Assembly (NCBI GenBank): GCA_031253625.1
Contig: JAIRVZ010000044.1
Coordinates: 1-64,000, forward strand
DNA from: Dysgonamonadaceae bacterium
GTDB lineage: Bacteria; Bacteroidota; Bacteroidia; Bacteroidales; Azobacteroidaceae
Direction: 5' to 3'
Length of the DNA: 64,000 nt
The notes beneath the pieces were generated by a model. That model did not search any database. It saw only the letters and a list, made by a program, of their open reading frames with translations, and was not told the origin of the DNA. Within the stretch, counting starts at the first letter, position 1; each line of letters opens with the position of its first letter. The position numbers were made by a program, and so were the translations under genes. Of the stretch, positions 51,310-59,642 are shown piece after piece.

Positions 51310-52007
51310 TGGCCGGTTGAGTTTAGTAATTCCTCACAATAGCCGGCTAAAGAAACGAAACTATTATCTGCCAGACGTTTAAAGTTCAATTGATGATCTT
51401 TAGCAAATTTGTTGATTTGCTTTTTATACCGAGGAAATAATTTGGAAAATGAACTTTGGTTTTTTATCGGATAATACCGGTTATCGTATCGTAGATAATA
51501 TCGTGTTTCGGGTTCGAAATAAGAAACAGCACCATTTTGTTGCAATTTTTGCCACAAAGAGTAGCTTACTTTACAAAACAATTGCATCTTTTCTCCCTCC
51601 GCTAAATGTATATAGTATCCTGTTTTCAATTTGTTTTCTTTGGGTGGAGCCAACCATACAAAAGTTTTTCCATACATATACACACTTTCCACATCAGAGG
51701 AACATATCTCAACTGCATATTGTGTTCCTTTGGGCATTACGACCAACTGTTCCCGAAACAAATCCAAACGCGCTTTTTGATTGGGATAGTGATTCTTCTT
51801 GTAAACGATAGATGTTTCGGTGAAATCGGAGTTTATATAATAGGGCAAATTCGCGTATTGCACCATATTGTAATTTTTCTCCATTTTTCCATTGTATATT
51901 TCGGCATATTCTCCGACCTGTTGCAGATAATTTGCGACAGGATTATCCTGCGCATTTATGTGAGTATAACAAATAATCGTTATACATATAATTATACATT
52001 GTTTCAT
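51306..52007 (-). CDS. Secreted protein of unknown function, first in the TonB-receptor operon
   Basis: 233 residues. Signal peptide about 1-20 (ICYTHINAQ). No recognised domain; many Tyr and charged residues (YYLRYDNRYYPIKN), possibly a beta-rich periplasmic domain. The first gene of the operon with its own promoter; its stop overlaps the receptor start by 4 bases. Confidence 0.7.
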   Translation of the reverse strand: MKQCIIICITIICYTHINAQDNPVANYLQQVGEYAEIYNGKMEKNYNMVQYANLPYYINSDFTETSIVYKKNHYPNQKARLDLFREQLVVMPKGTQYAVEICSSDVESVYMYGKTFVWLAPPKENKLKTGYYIHLAEGEKMQLFCKVSYSLWQKLQQNGAVSYFEPETRYYLRYDNRYYPIKNQSSFSKLFPRYKKQINKFAKDHQLNFKRLADNSFVSLAGYCEELLNSTGQ

Positions 52008-52027
52008 TCAAGTGTTTATTTGAGTTG

Positions 52028-52058
52028 CAAACTTAGCTAAAAAAAAGCATCAATCCAA
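52028..52058 (-). promoter_or_regulatory. Promoter of the TonB-receptor operon
   Basis: On the - strand: TTG at 52058-52056, 20-base gap, TAAGTTTG at 52035-52028, then ATG at 52007. Divergent from the radical SAM gene. Confidence 0.65.
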
Positions 52059-52100
52059 CAGAGAGTTTTGAGTTTCGGAGAAAAACCGTATTTTTACATA

Positions 52101-53036
52101 ATGAAACATCAGCCTCTTCGGACTTTCGGTGATTTTCTGCAAAAAACTTTTCCTTTCAAAGTACAGAAAATTTCAATCAATGCAGGATTTACTTGTCCCA
52201 ATCGCGATGGAACGAAAGGATGGGGAGGATGTACTTATTGCAATAACCAGACATTCAGTCCACAGTATTGTGCAACAGAAAAATCGGTAACGGAACAATT
52301 GGAAGAAGGCATCTGTTTCTTTTCTCGAAAATATCCTCAAATGAAATATTTGGCTTATTTTCAATCCTATACAAATACATACGGTTCGCTCGAAAGTTTG
52401 TTGAATAGATACAATGAGGCACTTAGTTATCCCGATGTTGTCGGATTAATTATCGGAACCCGTCCCGATTGTATGCCAAATGAGTTGTTGGACGCTTTAT
52501 CCGAAATAGCTAAAAAATTCTTTGTTTTAATCGAATATGGAGTCGAATCTACTTGCAATAAAACATTGGAATATATCAATCGAGGGCACACTTATGAAGA
52601 AACAGTCGACGCAATCGATCGAACATCAAAAAAAGGATTGATGTGTGGCGCACATTTAATTTTAGGGCTTCCGGGAGAAAATCGAGAAATGATTTTATCT
52701 CATGCACGAAAAATTTCAGAGTTGCCTTTAACAACCGTAAAATTGCATCAATTGCAATTAATTCGTCACACCCAAATGGCGAAACAATTTGAAGAAAATC
52801 CGGAAAAATTTCACCTTTTTTCTGCTGACGAATATATCGATCTTTGTATTGATTTTATCGAATTGTTTAATCCTGAATTCGTTTTGGAGCGTTTCGTTTC
52901 CCAATCTCCTAAAGAGCTACTGATTGCACCTGATTGGGGTCTGAAAAATTTCGAATTTACAGCTAAGGTAGATAAGCGAATTGCGGAAAGAGAGACTTGG
53001 CAAGGCCGGTTGTTTAAAACGTCATTGCGAGCGTAG
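52101..53036 (+). CDS. Radical SAM protein, YhcC/TIGR01212 type
   Basis: 311 residues from the ATG at 52101 (MKHQPLRTFGDFLQ); the frame to 52068 is upstream of the likely start. The radical SAM cysteine cluster is CPNRDGTKGWGGCTYC, the spaced pattern of the YhcC family, which is a putative RNA- or thiol-modifying enzyme. The C-terminal residues KTSLRA and the TAG stop are encoded by a dispersed palindromic repeat (53021-53095), so the natural end may have been replaced. Confidence 0.9.
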   Translation: MKHQPLRTFGDFLQKTFPFKVQKISINAGFTCPNRDGTKGWGGCTYCNNQTFSPQYCATEKSVTEQLEEGICFFSRKYPQMKYLAYFQSYTNTYGSLESLLNRYNEALSYPDVVGLIIGTRPDCMPNELLDALSEIAKKFFVLIEYGVESTCNKTLEYINRGHTYEETVDAIDRTSKKGLMCGAHLILGLPGENREMILSHARKISELPLTTVKLHQLQLIRHTQMAKQFEENPEKFHLFSADEYIDLCIDFIELFNPEFVLERFVSQSPKELLIAPDWGLKNFEFTAKVDKRIAERETWQGRLFKTSLRA

Positions 53037-53095
53037 TGAAGCAATCCAATGAATTTTACTTGATATTTAGATTGCTTCGCTACGCTCGCAATGAC
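53021..53095. repeat. Inverted repeat pair (GTCATTGCGAGCGTAG type)
   Basis: Arms 53021-53046 and 53070-53095, 26 bases each with one mismatch, around a 23-base spacer. The left arm is translated as the end of the radical SAM protein. It is a compact, MITE-like unit; no transposase is nearby. Confidence 0.85.
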
Positions 53096-53115
53096 GAGCT
53101 ATATAATCCTGAATA

Positions 53116-53559
53116 TTACTCAGAAACAACTTCGAAAGGAATTTCAACCGAAATTTCTTTATGAAGTTTCAATAGCGCTTTGTAATTTCCTACTTCTTTA
53201 ACAGCATCTTTGATAACGATAGCTTTTCTTTCTACATCAAAATCTTTCTTTGCTAAAGCGTCAGCGATTTGAATGTTAGTAACAGAACCAAAGATAGTTC
53301 CTGTTGAACTTGTTTTTGCTCCGATAGTAAGAGAAACTCCTTCTAACTTAGCAGCTAATGCTTGAGCGTCAGCTTTGATTTTTTCCAATTTGTGTGCACG
53401 TTGGCGAAGATTTTCAGCCAATACTTTTTGTGCAGATTCGGATGCAATCACTGCCTTTTTTTGCGGAATCAAATAATTTCTTCCATAACCGTCTTTTACA
53501 GTTACGATATCGTCCTTATAACCAAGGTTAGTAACGTCTTCTTTTAATATAACTTGCAT
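53116..53559 (-). CDS. rplI: Ribosomal protein L9
   Basis: 147 residues. Binds 23S rRNA domain V region. N-terminal [37 protein letters not shown] is diagnostic. Last gene of the S6-S18-L9 operon, 18 bases after rpsR. Confidence 0.97.
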   Translation of the reverse strand: MQVILKEDVTNLGYKDDIVTVKDGYGRNYLIPQKKAVIASESAQKVLAENLRQRAHKLEKIKADAQALAAKLEGVSLTIGAKTSSTGTIFGSVTNIQIADALAKKDFDVERKAIVIKDAVKEVGNYKALLKLHKEISVEIPFEVVSE

Positions 53560-53577
53560 GTTGTTTTCCTCCTTTTT

Positions 53578-53850
53578 TTATTTCATCAAATCGGTTACAT
53601 AAGGAAGTAAAGCCAAGTGACGGGCTCTCTTCACAGCGGTAGCTATACGGTGTTGGAACTTCAAAGAAGTACCGGTAATGCGACGAGGAAGAATTTTTCC
53701 TTGTTCGTTCAAGAATTTTTTAAGGAATTCAGGATCTTTGTAATCGATAAATTTGATACCGTTCTTTTTGAAACGGCAATATTTTTTCTTCTTAACATCG
53801 ACTGTAGGAGGAGCTAAGTAGCGAATTTCTGTATTGTTATTTGTTGCCAT
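53578..53850 (-). CDS. rpsR: Ribosomal protein S18
   Basis: 90 residues. [35 protein letters not shown] and [18 protein letters not shown] identify S18. It sits 6 bases after rpsF and 18 before rplI. Confidence 0.97.
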   Translation of the reverse strand: MATNNNTEIRYLAPPTVDVKKKKYCRFKKNGIKFIDYKDPEFLKKFLNEQGKILPRRITGTSLKFQHRIATAVKRARHLALLPYVTDLMK

Positions 53851-53856
53851 GACTGC

Positions 53857-54201
53857 TTATTTTTTTACGGATTCTTTAACTCTGTTTCTTCTCTTAGCAG
53901 CATATTCTGCAAAATCTTTGTCTTGACGGAAAGTCAAAAAGCGGATTACTCTTTCGTCGCGACGGAAATTGATTTCCAATTTGTTGATGACATCAGGATT
54001 TGCTTTGAATTCCAACAGTTGATAGAATCCTGTTGATTTCTTCTGGATAGGATAGGCCAACTTTCGAAGGCCCCAGTTCTCTTCATTCACAATCTCAGCA
54101 CCTTCTGCAACAAGAAGAGCTTTGAATTTTTCGACCGCTTCCTTCATCTGTACATCAGACAAAACGGGAGTCAAAATGAAAACGGTTTCGTAATTGTTCA
54201 T
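53857..54201 (-). CDS. rpsF: Ribosomal protein S6
   Basis: 114 residues from the ATG at 54201 ([16 protein letters not shown]); the longer frame to 54249 reaches into the -7 box. [28 protein letters not shown] and [12 protein letters not shown] identify S6, which pairs with S18 in the small subunit. First gene of the operon. Confidence 0.96.
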   Translation of the reverse strand: MNNYETVFILTPVLSDVQMKEAVEKFKALLVAEGAEIVNEENWGLRKLAYPIQKKSTGFYQLLEFKANPDVINKLEINFRRDERVIRFLTFRQDKDFAEYAAKRRNRVKESVKK

Positions 54202-54246
54202 AAAACTTTTTAATTGATAATTTTTACAATATTTAAAATTGAGGTG

Positions 54247-54254
54247 CAAAGGTA
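54247..54254 (-). promoter_or_regulatory. -7 box of the rpsF-rpsR-rplI operon
   Basis: TACCTTTG on the - strand, 45 bases before the rpsF start at 54201. It shows that the frame beginning at 54249 is too long. Confidence 0.65.
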
Positions 54255-54314
54255 GTAATTAATTATTAATTATCAATTATTAATACTGATTTTTTTAGGC
54301 ACTGCACTTCTTAC

Positions 54315-55517
54315 TTACTTTTTGTCGGATTTAATCTTTTCCGCCATTGCTTGCGCCAATGCTACTGCTGCATCACGCGATTGTTGATTCATTGCTTGTT
54401 TCATTTCTGCGGGAACTCCAACAACTTCCCATCCGGAAGTTTCTGCGAAGGCAGCGATGTTTTTCACTGCGGCTCCTGCCCAAGTGAATGAGCCGAAGTA
54501 GCCGAAATAACGGTTTTTGATTCCGCGAGCGGCCAATTTTGACAACAAAGCTTCCATTTCGGGATACAGTTGGTTGTTGTATGTGGGGCAACCTACGATT
54601 AAACCGTTGTATTTGAAAACATCACGAATAATGTTGGAATGAGGAGAAACCGATACATTATGTATCACAATATCTCTGATTCCTTGAGCTGCTAATTCCG
54701 ATGCAATCGTTTCGGCCATTTGTTCCGTGTGTCCGTACATACTTCCGTAGGCAATCACAACACCGGGTTCGGTTTCGTATTTGCTCAATTTATCATATAA
54801 AGCTACGACTTTCGAAATATTTTCTTTTTCTGTCCACATCGGGCCGTGAGTGGCGCAAATGGTTGCGATTTCGATTCCGGAAAGTTTGGCAATCGCCTTT
54901 TGCACCGGAGAACCGTATTTCCCAACAATGTTGGAATAATAGCGAATCATTTCATCCCAATATCTTTCAGGACGGAGTTGTGTATCAGTGATTCCACCGT
55001 CTAAAGCACCAAAAGTACCGAAAGCATCCCCCGAGAAAAGCGTTTTTTCTGTGATGTCGTAAGTTACCATCGTTTCAGGCCAGTGTACCATCGGAATTAG
55101 ATGAAATTGAAGCGTATGTTTTCCTGTTTTCAATTCTTCTCCGTCGGTGATGATTTTCAGATTATCCGTGATGCCGTAATAGCCTGCAAGCATTTCGGCC
55201 GTGCGGGCATTCCCTATAATTTCGATGTTCGGATATTTGGTTTTCAGCAAAGCCAAGGAGCCTGAATGATCGGGTTCCATGTGGTTAACAACCAAATAAT
55301 CTAATGCTTTTCCGTTCAAAGCAGATTCCAATTTTGAGAAGAAAACATCCGAATAACCAATTTCTACGGTATCAAACAAGACTGTTTTTTCATCTATAAG
55401 AAGATAAGAGTTGTATGACACACCTTGCGGCAATGGCCAAAGATTTTCGAATAAATGTTTCGTTCTGTCATTTACTCCCACATAGAATAAATCTTTCTTT
55501 ATCTCAATTGCTTTCAT
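54315..55517 (-). CDS. fprA: Flavodiiron protein (FprA family)
   Basis: 400 residues. Metallo-beta-lactamase-like diiron domain with every ligand: His79, Glu81, Asp83, His84 (HMEPDH), His145 (MVHWPE), Asp164 (SGDAFG), His224 (ATHGPM); flavodoxin domain about 252-395 (YGSMYGHTEQMA). Reduces O2 to water or NO to N2O in the cytosol of anaerobes. Needs an electron donor such as rubredoxin; both a rubredoxin and a flavin reductase are encoded at 18.6-19.3 kb. Third gene of ddh-lgt-fprA, 9 bases after lgt. Confidence 0.95.
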   Translation of the reverse strand: MKAIEIKKDLFYVGVNDRTKHLFENLWPLPQGVSYNSYLLIDEKTVLFDTVEIGYSDVFFSKLESALNGKALDYLVVNHMEPDHSGSLALLKTKYPNIEIIGNARTAEMLAGYYGITDNLKIITDGEELKTGKHTLQFHLIPMVHWPETMVTYDITEKTLFSGDAFGTFGALDGGITDTQLRPERYWDEMIRYYSNIVGKYGSPVQKAIAKLSGIEIATICATHGPMWTEKENISKVVALYDKLSKYETEPGVVIAYGSMYGHTEQMAETIASELAAQGIRDIVIHNVSVSPHSNIIRDVFKYNGLIVGCPTYNNQLYPEMEALLSKLAARGIKNRYFGYFGSFTWAGAAVKNIAAFAETSGWEVVGVPAEMKQAMNQQSRDAAVALAQAMAEKIKSDKK

Positions 55518-55526
55518 TTCAAAAAA

Positions 55527-56387
55527 TTATTTTTTACTTTTTGAGGGGGATTCAGGGGTCGGTGGTGTAGTTAACCCTTTATAAGTAAACCAAATCCCTG
55601 CCAAAATAAACGGAATACTTAAAAGCTGCCCCATATTGAGTATCATGCTTGCCTCAAAAGATTCTTGCGGATTTTTCAGAAACTCGATAAAGAAACGTGT
55701 TGTGAAAATACCGATGAAGAATACTCCGAAAATTAAACCTTGTCGCTTGTACGCGTCTTTTTTCCAATAGAGCCACATACAAATCAAACCGGTTATGATG
55801 TAACATATCGCCTCGTAAATTTGAGTCGGATGACAAGGTTGTCCGCTAATTGGCGGTAAATGCCATTCTGCGGATCTATAAAAATTAAAGCCCCATGGAA
55901 GAGTAGTCGGGCGACCGTAAATTTCCGAATTCATCAGATTGGCTAAGCGAATCAAAGCTGCAACAAATCCTACCGGGACGACTAAACGATCTAAAGTCCA
56001 CAGCATACTTTTGTGGGTAACTTTCTTTGAATAAATGTATACCGCAATCACAATTCCCAAAGTTCCGCCATGACTGGCCAATCCTCCTTGCCAAATTTTG
56101 AGTATCGCAACCGGATTGCGGAAATAATAGAAAATATCGCCATCAGCTCCATAAAAAAAACAATGCCCTAACCTTGCACCTACGACCGTGGCGATAAAAA
56201 CATAGATAAACAATTTGTCCATCCACACAGGATTCAATTTTTCATGTTTCCATATTTTGGAAACAATCCATAAACCAAGTATAAAACCGAGCGCAAATGC
56301 CAATCCATACCATCGCACGTCCCAACCGATTCCGGGTATGGTAAATGCTACCGGATCAGCTTTCCAATCGATAAAAGATAGTATCAT
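55527..56387 (-). CDS. lgt: Prolipoprotein diacylglyceryl transferase
   Basis: 286 residues with about seven membrane helices. [28 protein letters not shown] and [11 protein letters not shown] signatures, and [15 protein letters not shown]. Adds diacylglycerol to lipoprotein Cys; several lipoproteins lie in this window. Two bases after ddh and 9 bases before fprA. Confidence 0.96.
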   Translation of the reverse strand: MILSFIDWKADPVAFTIPGIGWDVRWYGLAFALGFILGLWIVSKIWKHEKLNPVWMDKLFIYVFIATVVGARLGHCFFYGADGDIFYYFRNPVAILKIWQGGLASHGGTLGIVIAVYIYSKKVTHKSMLWTLDRLVVPVGFVAALIRLANLMNSEIYGRPTTLPWGFNFYRSAEWHLPPISGQPCHPTQIYEAICYIITGLICMWLYWKKDAYKRQGLIFGVFFIGIFTTRFFIEFLKNPQESFEASMILNMGQLLSIPFILAGIWFTYKGLTTPPTPESPSKSKK

Positions 56388-56389
56388 GA

Positions 56390-57286
56390 TTAAACCAATT
56401 TTTTAATTAATTCTTCTTTATCTCCATAAATCATATCAATCACAGGTATTTCAATCATGGTGTAAGCACCCGGTTGCTGTTTGAAACTTGCACGAGCCAC
56501 AGTTACCAAAACCTGTGCGGTCAGTGCAGGATTATTGATACGCATATTGAAGTCGAGCAATTGATTTTGAGTTTTACCGGAAACTCCTTTGCGAACGAGA
56601 TTTACGCCATGTCCCATATCAATCAGGTTGTCAACACAATCCACTTGTTTAACGTGCGTTTCATCGTGAGCAAAATAATCGTCGGCTCTGATTGCCGCAG
56701 CCACTTTGTTGAAATCGTATCCGTCTTTTACTTCGATATAAACCATGCGACGGTGAATGCCTGTTCCAGTGGGTATGGTCATTGATAAGGCAGCTTTTAC
56801 GCCTTCAATGGCTTTTACGGCAACGGTATGTCCCATGCTCATTCCGGGTCCGAAGTTGGTGTAAGTGATTCCTTTCGGCACGACGGCTTCCATCAAGGCA
56901 CGCACAATCGAGTCACTACCCGGGTCCCAACCGGCGGCAATTACCGAAACAGCTTTATTGGCTTTAGCTACTTTATCTAATTCACGACGAAGGTCAACGA
57001 TTCCACCATGAATATCAAAACTGTCGACAGTATTTATTCCTAATGCTAAAATTTCTTTGGCGTATTTTTCTACGCTGCGGGTTGGTGTGCATAAAATAGC
57101 AACATCCACATCTTTCAGTTTTTTAATGTCATCTACTACTTCTAAATATGCTATTTCTGCCGGTTTATCGGTTGCATTTCTACGCACTACCCCTGCTACT
57201 TCAAAATCCGGTGCAGTTTCCAACGCATCTAAAACATATTTACCGATATTGCCATAACCCACGATGGCTGCTCTCAACTTTTTCAT
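56390..57286 (-). CDS. ddh: meso-Diaminopimelate dehydrogenase
   Basis: 298 residues. NADP Rossmann motif [54 protein letters not shown] and [15 protein letters not shown], matching DapDH. Makes meso-DAP from tetrahydrodipicolinate in one step, the shortcut lysine/DAP route used by many Bacteroidetes. First gene of ddh-lgt-fprA. Confidence 0.95.
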   Translation of the reverse strand: MKKLRAAIVGYGNIGKYVLDALETAPDFEVAGVVRRNATDKPAEIAYLEVVDDIKKLKDVDVAILCTPTRSVEKYAKEILALGINTVDSFDIHGGIVDLRRELDKVAKANKAVSVIAAGWDPGSDSIVRALMEAVVPKGITYTNFGPGMSMGHTVAVKAIEGVKAALSMTIPTGTGIHRRMVYIEVKDGYDFNKVAAAIRADDYFAHDETHVKQVDCVDNLIDMGHGVNLVRKGVSGKTQNQLLDFNMRINNPALTAQVLVTVARASFKQQPGAYTMIEIPVIDMIYGDKEELIKKLV

Positions 57287-57316
57287 ATATTTATTACCTA
57301 TAAAACTCTAAGTTCG

Positions 57317-57324
57317 CAAAAGTA
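57317..57324 (-). promoter_or_regulatory. -7 box of ddh-lgt-fprA
   Basis: TACTTTTG on the - strand, 30 bases before the ddh start. Confidence 0.6.
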
Positions 57325-57373
57325 ATCATTTGAATTTATTTTTTTTGAATTAATTTGTAATTTTATTCTTTTA

Positions 57374-57420
57374 CCCGACGTTTCACATCGGGCTACCAAA
57401 ATTAAATCCGTTCCGGATTT
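57374..57420. repeat. Twin-hairpin repeat in the ddh/yqaA gap
   Basis: Two adjacent hairpins: CCCGACG-TTTCA-CATCGGG (57374-57392, one mismatch) and AAATCCG-TTC-CGGATTT (57404-57420). Same layout as the pair of palindromes inside murF. Confidence 0.6.
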
Positions 57421-57455
57421 TCCACTTGACTCTCAATAATTCTCCAAACTTATCG

Positions 57456-57463
57456 TATCTTTG
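57456..57463 (+). promoter_or_regulatory. -7 box of the YqaA-like gene
   Basis: TATCTTTG, 24 bases before the ATG at 57488; it lies inside the longer reading frame, so the later start is preferred. Confidence 0.65.
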
Positions 57464-57487
57464 CCGCACATCAAGTGCATAAAGAAT

Positions 57488-57949
57488 ATGGAATACCTTT
57501 TAACTTGGGGATATTTAGGGTTGTTTTTAGGCTCATTTTTAGCTGCAACAATTCTTCCGTTCAGTTCTGAAATATTGGTTACCGGAATGCTGTTGGCCAA
57601 AGCCTCTCCTATTTATGTACTCATTGTTGCGACCTTAGGAAATTGGTTGGGAAGTCTTTCTACATACGGCATCGGTTGGCTTGGGAAATGGGAATGGATA
57701 GAAAAATGGTTCAAAACTTCTCGCGAAAAAATAGAGAAACAACAAAAGAAAATTACCAAATACGGAAGTTTTCTCGCGTTTTTCGTTTGGCTTCCTATTA
57801 TTGGTGATGTATTTGCGCTTGCATTAGGTTTTTATAAAGTAAATTTTATCAAATGTAGTACTTTTATGCTTATCGGTAAATTCTTGCGCTTTCTTATTTA
57901 CATCATGTTATTTAATTATGTGGGTAGTTGGTTTGGTTTTGAAATTTAG
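57488..57949 (+). CDS. YqaA/DedA-type small membrane protein
   Basis: 153 residues from the ATG at 57488 (MEYLLTWGYLGLFLGSFLAA). Several hydrophobic helices with the DedA/VTT-like GNWLGSLSTYGIGWLG and FLAFFVWLPIIGDVFALALG. The family is thought to affect lipid transport or envelope homeostasis; exact role unknown. Divergent from ddh; 50 bases before hlyIII. Confidence 0.82.
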   Translation: MEYLLTWGYLGLFLGSFLAATILPFSSEILVTGMLLAKASPIYVLIVATLGNWLGSLSTYGIGWLGKWEWIEKWFKTSREKIEKQQKKITKYGSFLAFFVWLPIIGDVFALALGFYKVNFIKCSTFMLIGKFLRFLIYIMLFNYVGSWFGFEI

Positions 57950-57999
57950 TTTCCATCTTTTGAAAGATAATTTCGTAATTGCATGATATAAAGAAAAAT

Positions 58000-58683
58000 A
58001 TGAATAACATATATAAAATAAAGAAAATTTCCTCAAATCAACCTTATACCAAACGCGAGGAGATTATGCACATACTTACCCACTGGATAGGCAGTATTAT
58101 AGTTAGTTTGGGAGCCGGTTGTCTTATAACTTTAAGTGCGTTAACAGACTCTGTCACAAAAATTATCTCTGTGTCTATATACAGTTTCAGCATGATAGTG
58201 CTTTACTGCGCCTCTACGCTCTATCATTTTGCAGAAAACGAAGGTGTGAAAAAGAAACTTAAAGTATTAGACCACTCTTGCATTTATCTTCTGATAGCCG
58301 GCACATATACACCATTTTTGCTTGTTAACATAAAAGGCACTATAGGTATAACGCTTTTTGTAATTGTTTGGAGCATGGCTCTTTTGGGAATAATCGCCAA
58401 AATGTTCTTTTTGAGTAAATTTAAAAAGATATCCTTAGTGGTTTATTTGGTTATGGGTTGGCTTGTAGTTTTTGCGATAAAGCCACTCCTTGGTTCGATG
58501 TGCACGACCGGACTTATTCTTATTGCTTTAGGAGGCTTATTTTATTCCGGAGGAGTGTATTTTTATATTCGTAAAGACAAGGAATTCTACCACGGCATTT
58601 GGCATATTTTTGTTTTACTGGGAACAATCGCGCATCTCTTCGCAGTTTTATACGGTTCTGTGCTCCCAATAAGACCTATGTAA
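58000..58683 (+). CDS. Hemolysin III family (PAQR) membrane protein
   Basis: 227 residues from the ATG at 58000 (MNNIYKIKKISSNQ); a TTG at 57979 would add 7 residues. Seven hydrophobic helices with the PAQR zinc motifs: EEIMHILTHW, CASTLYH, LDHSCIYLLIAGTYTPF and FYHGIWHIFVLLGT. Despite the family name, usually not a toxin; a metal-dependent hydrolase or receptor in the inner membrane is possible. Confidence 0.88.
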   Translation: MNNIYKIKKISSNQPYTKREEIMHILTHWIGSIIVSLGAGCLITLSALTDSVTKIISVSIYSFSMIVLYCASTLYHFAENEGVKKKLKVLDHSCIYLLIAGTYTPFLLVNIKGTIGITLFVIVWSMALLGIIAKMFFLSKFKKISLVVYLVMGWLVVFAIKPLLGSMCTTGLILIALGGLFYSGGVYFYIRKDKEFYHGIWHIFVLLGTIAHLFAVLYGSVLPIRPM

Positions 58684-58695
58684 TAAAGAATAATT

Positions 58696-58703
58696 ATCTT
58701 TGC
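58696..58703 (+). promoter_or_regulatory. -7 box probably used by ruvC, reading across tRNA-Ala
   Basis: TATCTTTG on the + strand. Transcription from here would start near 58709 and cross the tRNA-Ala gene in antisense before reaching ruvC at 58849. No closer TAnnTTTG is visible. Confidence 0.4.
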
Positions 58704-58712
58704 AGGAAAGTG

Positions 58713-58786
58713 TGGAGATTACGAGACTCGAACTCGTCACCTTTAGACTGCCAGTCTAACGCTCTAGCCAGATGAGCTAAACCCCC
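58713..58786 (-). tRNA. tRNA-Ala (anticodon GGC)
   Basis: 74 nt cloverleaf on the - strand: acceptor GGGGGTT/AATCTCC with the G3-U70 alanine identity pair, D arm GCTC/GAGC, anticodon stem TTAGA/TCTAA with loop CTGGCAG (GGC), T arm ACGAG-TTCGAGT-CTCGT, discriminator A. The CCA end is not encoded. Confidence 0.93.
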
Positions 58787-58802
58787 ATTTTCAATTCGGG
58801 GA

Positions 58803-58810
58803 CAAAGATA
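58803..58810 (-). promoter_or_regulatory. -7 box of tRNA-Ala
   Basis: TATCTTTG on the - strand, 17 bases before the mature 5' end at 58786. Confidence 0.65.
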
Positions 58811-58848
58811 ACAGAATTTTCACAATTTGTATCAGTTTATACTAAAAA

Positions 58849-59406
58849 ATGATAAAAGAAAAAATCATACTTGGAATCGACCCGGGAACAACAGTCATGG
58901 GATATGGCGTTTTACAGGTGATAGACAATAAGCCTTCGTTAATCGCGATGGGCGTATTAGAATTGAACAAATATGAAGACCATTATCTCCGGTTAAGACG
59001 GATTTTCGAAAGAGTTATCGGGTTGATTGATGAGTATTTACCTGATGAATTAGCCATTGAAGCTCCATTTTTTGGAAAAAACGTTCAAAGTATGCTCAAG
59101 TTGGGAAGGGCGCAAGGAGTGGCTATGGCCGCTGCTTTGTCGCGCGATATTCCCATTTTCGAATATGCGCCTTTGAAAATCAAAATGTCAATTACAGGCA
59201 ATGGAAAAGCAGCCAAAGAACAAGTGGCCGATATGCTTAAACGATACTTGAAAATTCCGGAAGAAAATATGCTCCCACAATTGGATGCTACCGACGGATT
59301 GGCTGCTGCACTTTGTCATTTCTTCCAAAGCAACAATCCTTTATCCGAAGGAAAATACAATAGTTGGAAAGACTTCATCAATAAAAACCCCGGAAAAGTC
59401 GTATAA
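58849..59406 (+). CDS. ruvC: Holliday-junction resolvase RuvC
   Basis: 185 residues. Catalytic acids: Asp11 (GIDPGTT), Glu71 ([10 protein letters not shown]), Asp146 and Asp149 ([14 protein letters not shown]). Cuts four-way DNA junctions symmetrically. Lies between two leftward tRNA genes. Ends at a hairpin cluster near 59407-59450. Confidence 0.96.
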   Translation: MIKEKIILGIDPGTTVMGYGVLQVIDNKPSLIAMGVLELNKYEDHYLRLRRIFERVIGLIDEYLPDELAIEAPFFGKNVQSMLKLGRAQGVAMAAALSRDIPIFEYAPLKIKMSITGNGKAAKEQVADMLKRYLKIPEENMLPQLDATDGLAAALCHFFQSNNPLSEGKYNSWKDFINKNPGKVV

Positions 59407-59430
59407 CGCGTAGCGTTTCCGCGTCTATAG

Positions 59431-59450
59431 CCGTGTGCGAAAGCGCACGG
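59431..59450. repeat. Palindromic unit after ruvC
   Basis: CCGTGTGC-GAAA-GCGCACGG, an 8-bp stem (one mismatch) with a GAAA loop. It could act as a + strand terminator element or be another dispersed repeat; no T run follows. Confidence 0.5.
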
Positions 59451-59469
59451 ATTGAACGGATTGGAATAA

Positions 59470-59502
59470 AAAATAACCCCCAAATGAATTGAGGGTTATT
59501 TT
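59470..59502. terminator. Terminator between ruvC and tRNA-His
   Basis: 10-bp stem AAAATAACCC / GGGTTATTTT, with A/T tracts on both sides, so it can end tRNA-His on the - strand and ruvC on the + strand. Confidence 0.75.
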
Positions 59503-59506
59503 GGTG

Positions 59507-59581
59507 GGTGGATGACCGGATTCGAACCGGCGACCCTCAGAACCACAATCTGATGCTCTAACCAGCTGAGCTACAACCACC
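59507..59581 (-). tRNA. tRNA-His (anticodon GTG)
   Basis: Acceptor GTGGTTG/CATCCAC with the extra G-1 opposite C73 typical of tRNA-His; D arm GCTC/GAGC; anticodon stem TCAGA/TCTGA with loop TTGTGGT (GTG); T arm GCCGG-TTCGAAT-CCGGT. One acceptor pair (T5-T68) is mismatched. CCA is not encoded. Confidence 0.9.
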
Positions 59582-59642
59582 ATTTAATTTGCGGGTACAA
59601 AGATAGAGTTTTCTTTGTATTCTGCAAAGTTTTTCTGTTTTT

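Noticed and set aside
54202-54249. Longer S6 start at 54249
   Set aside because: The -7 box TACCTTTG at 54247-54254 overlaps this start, so translation must begin at 54201.
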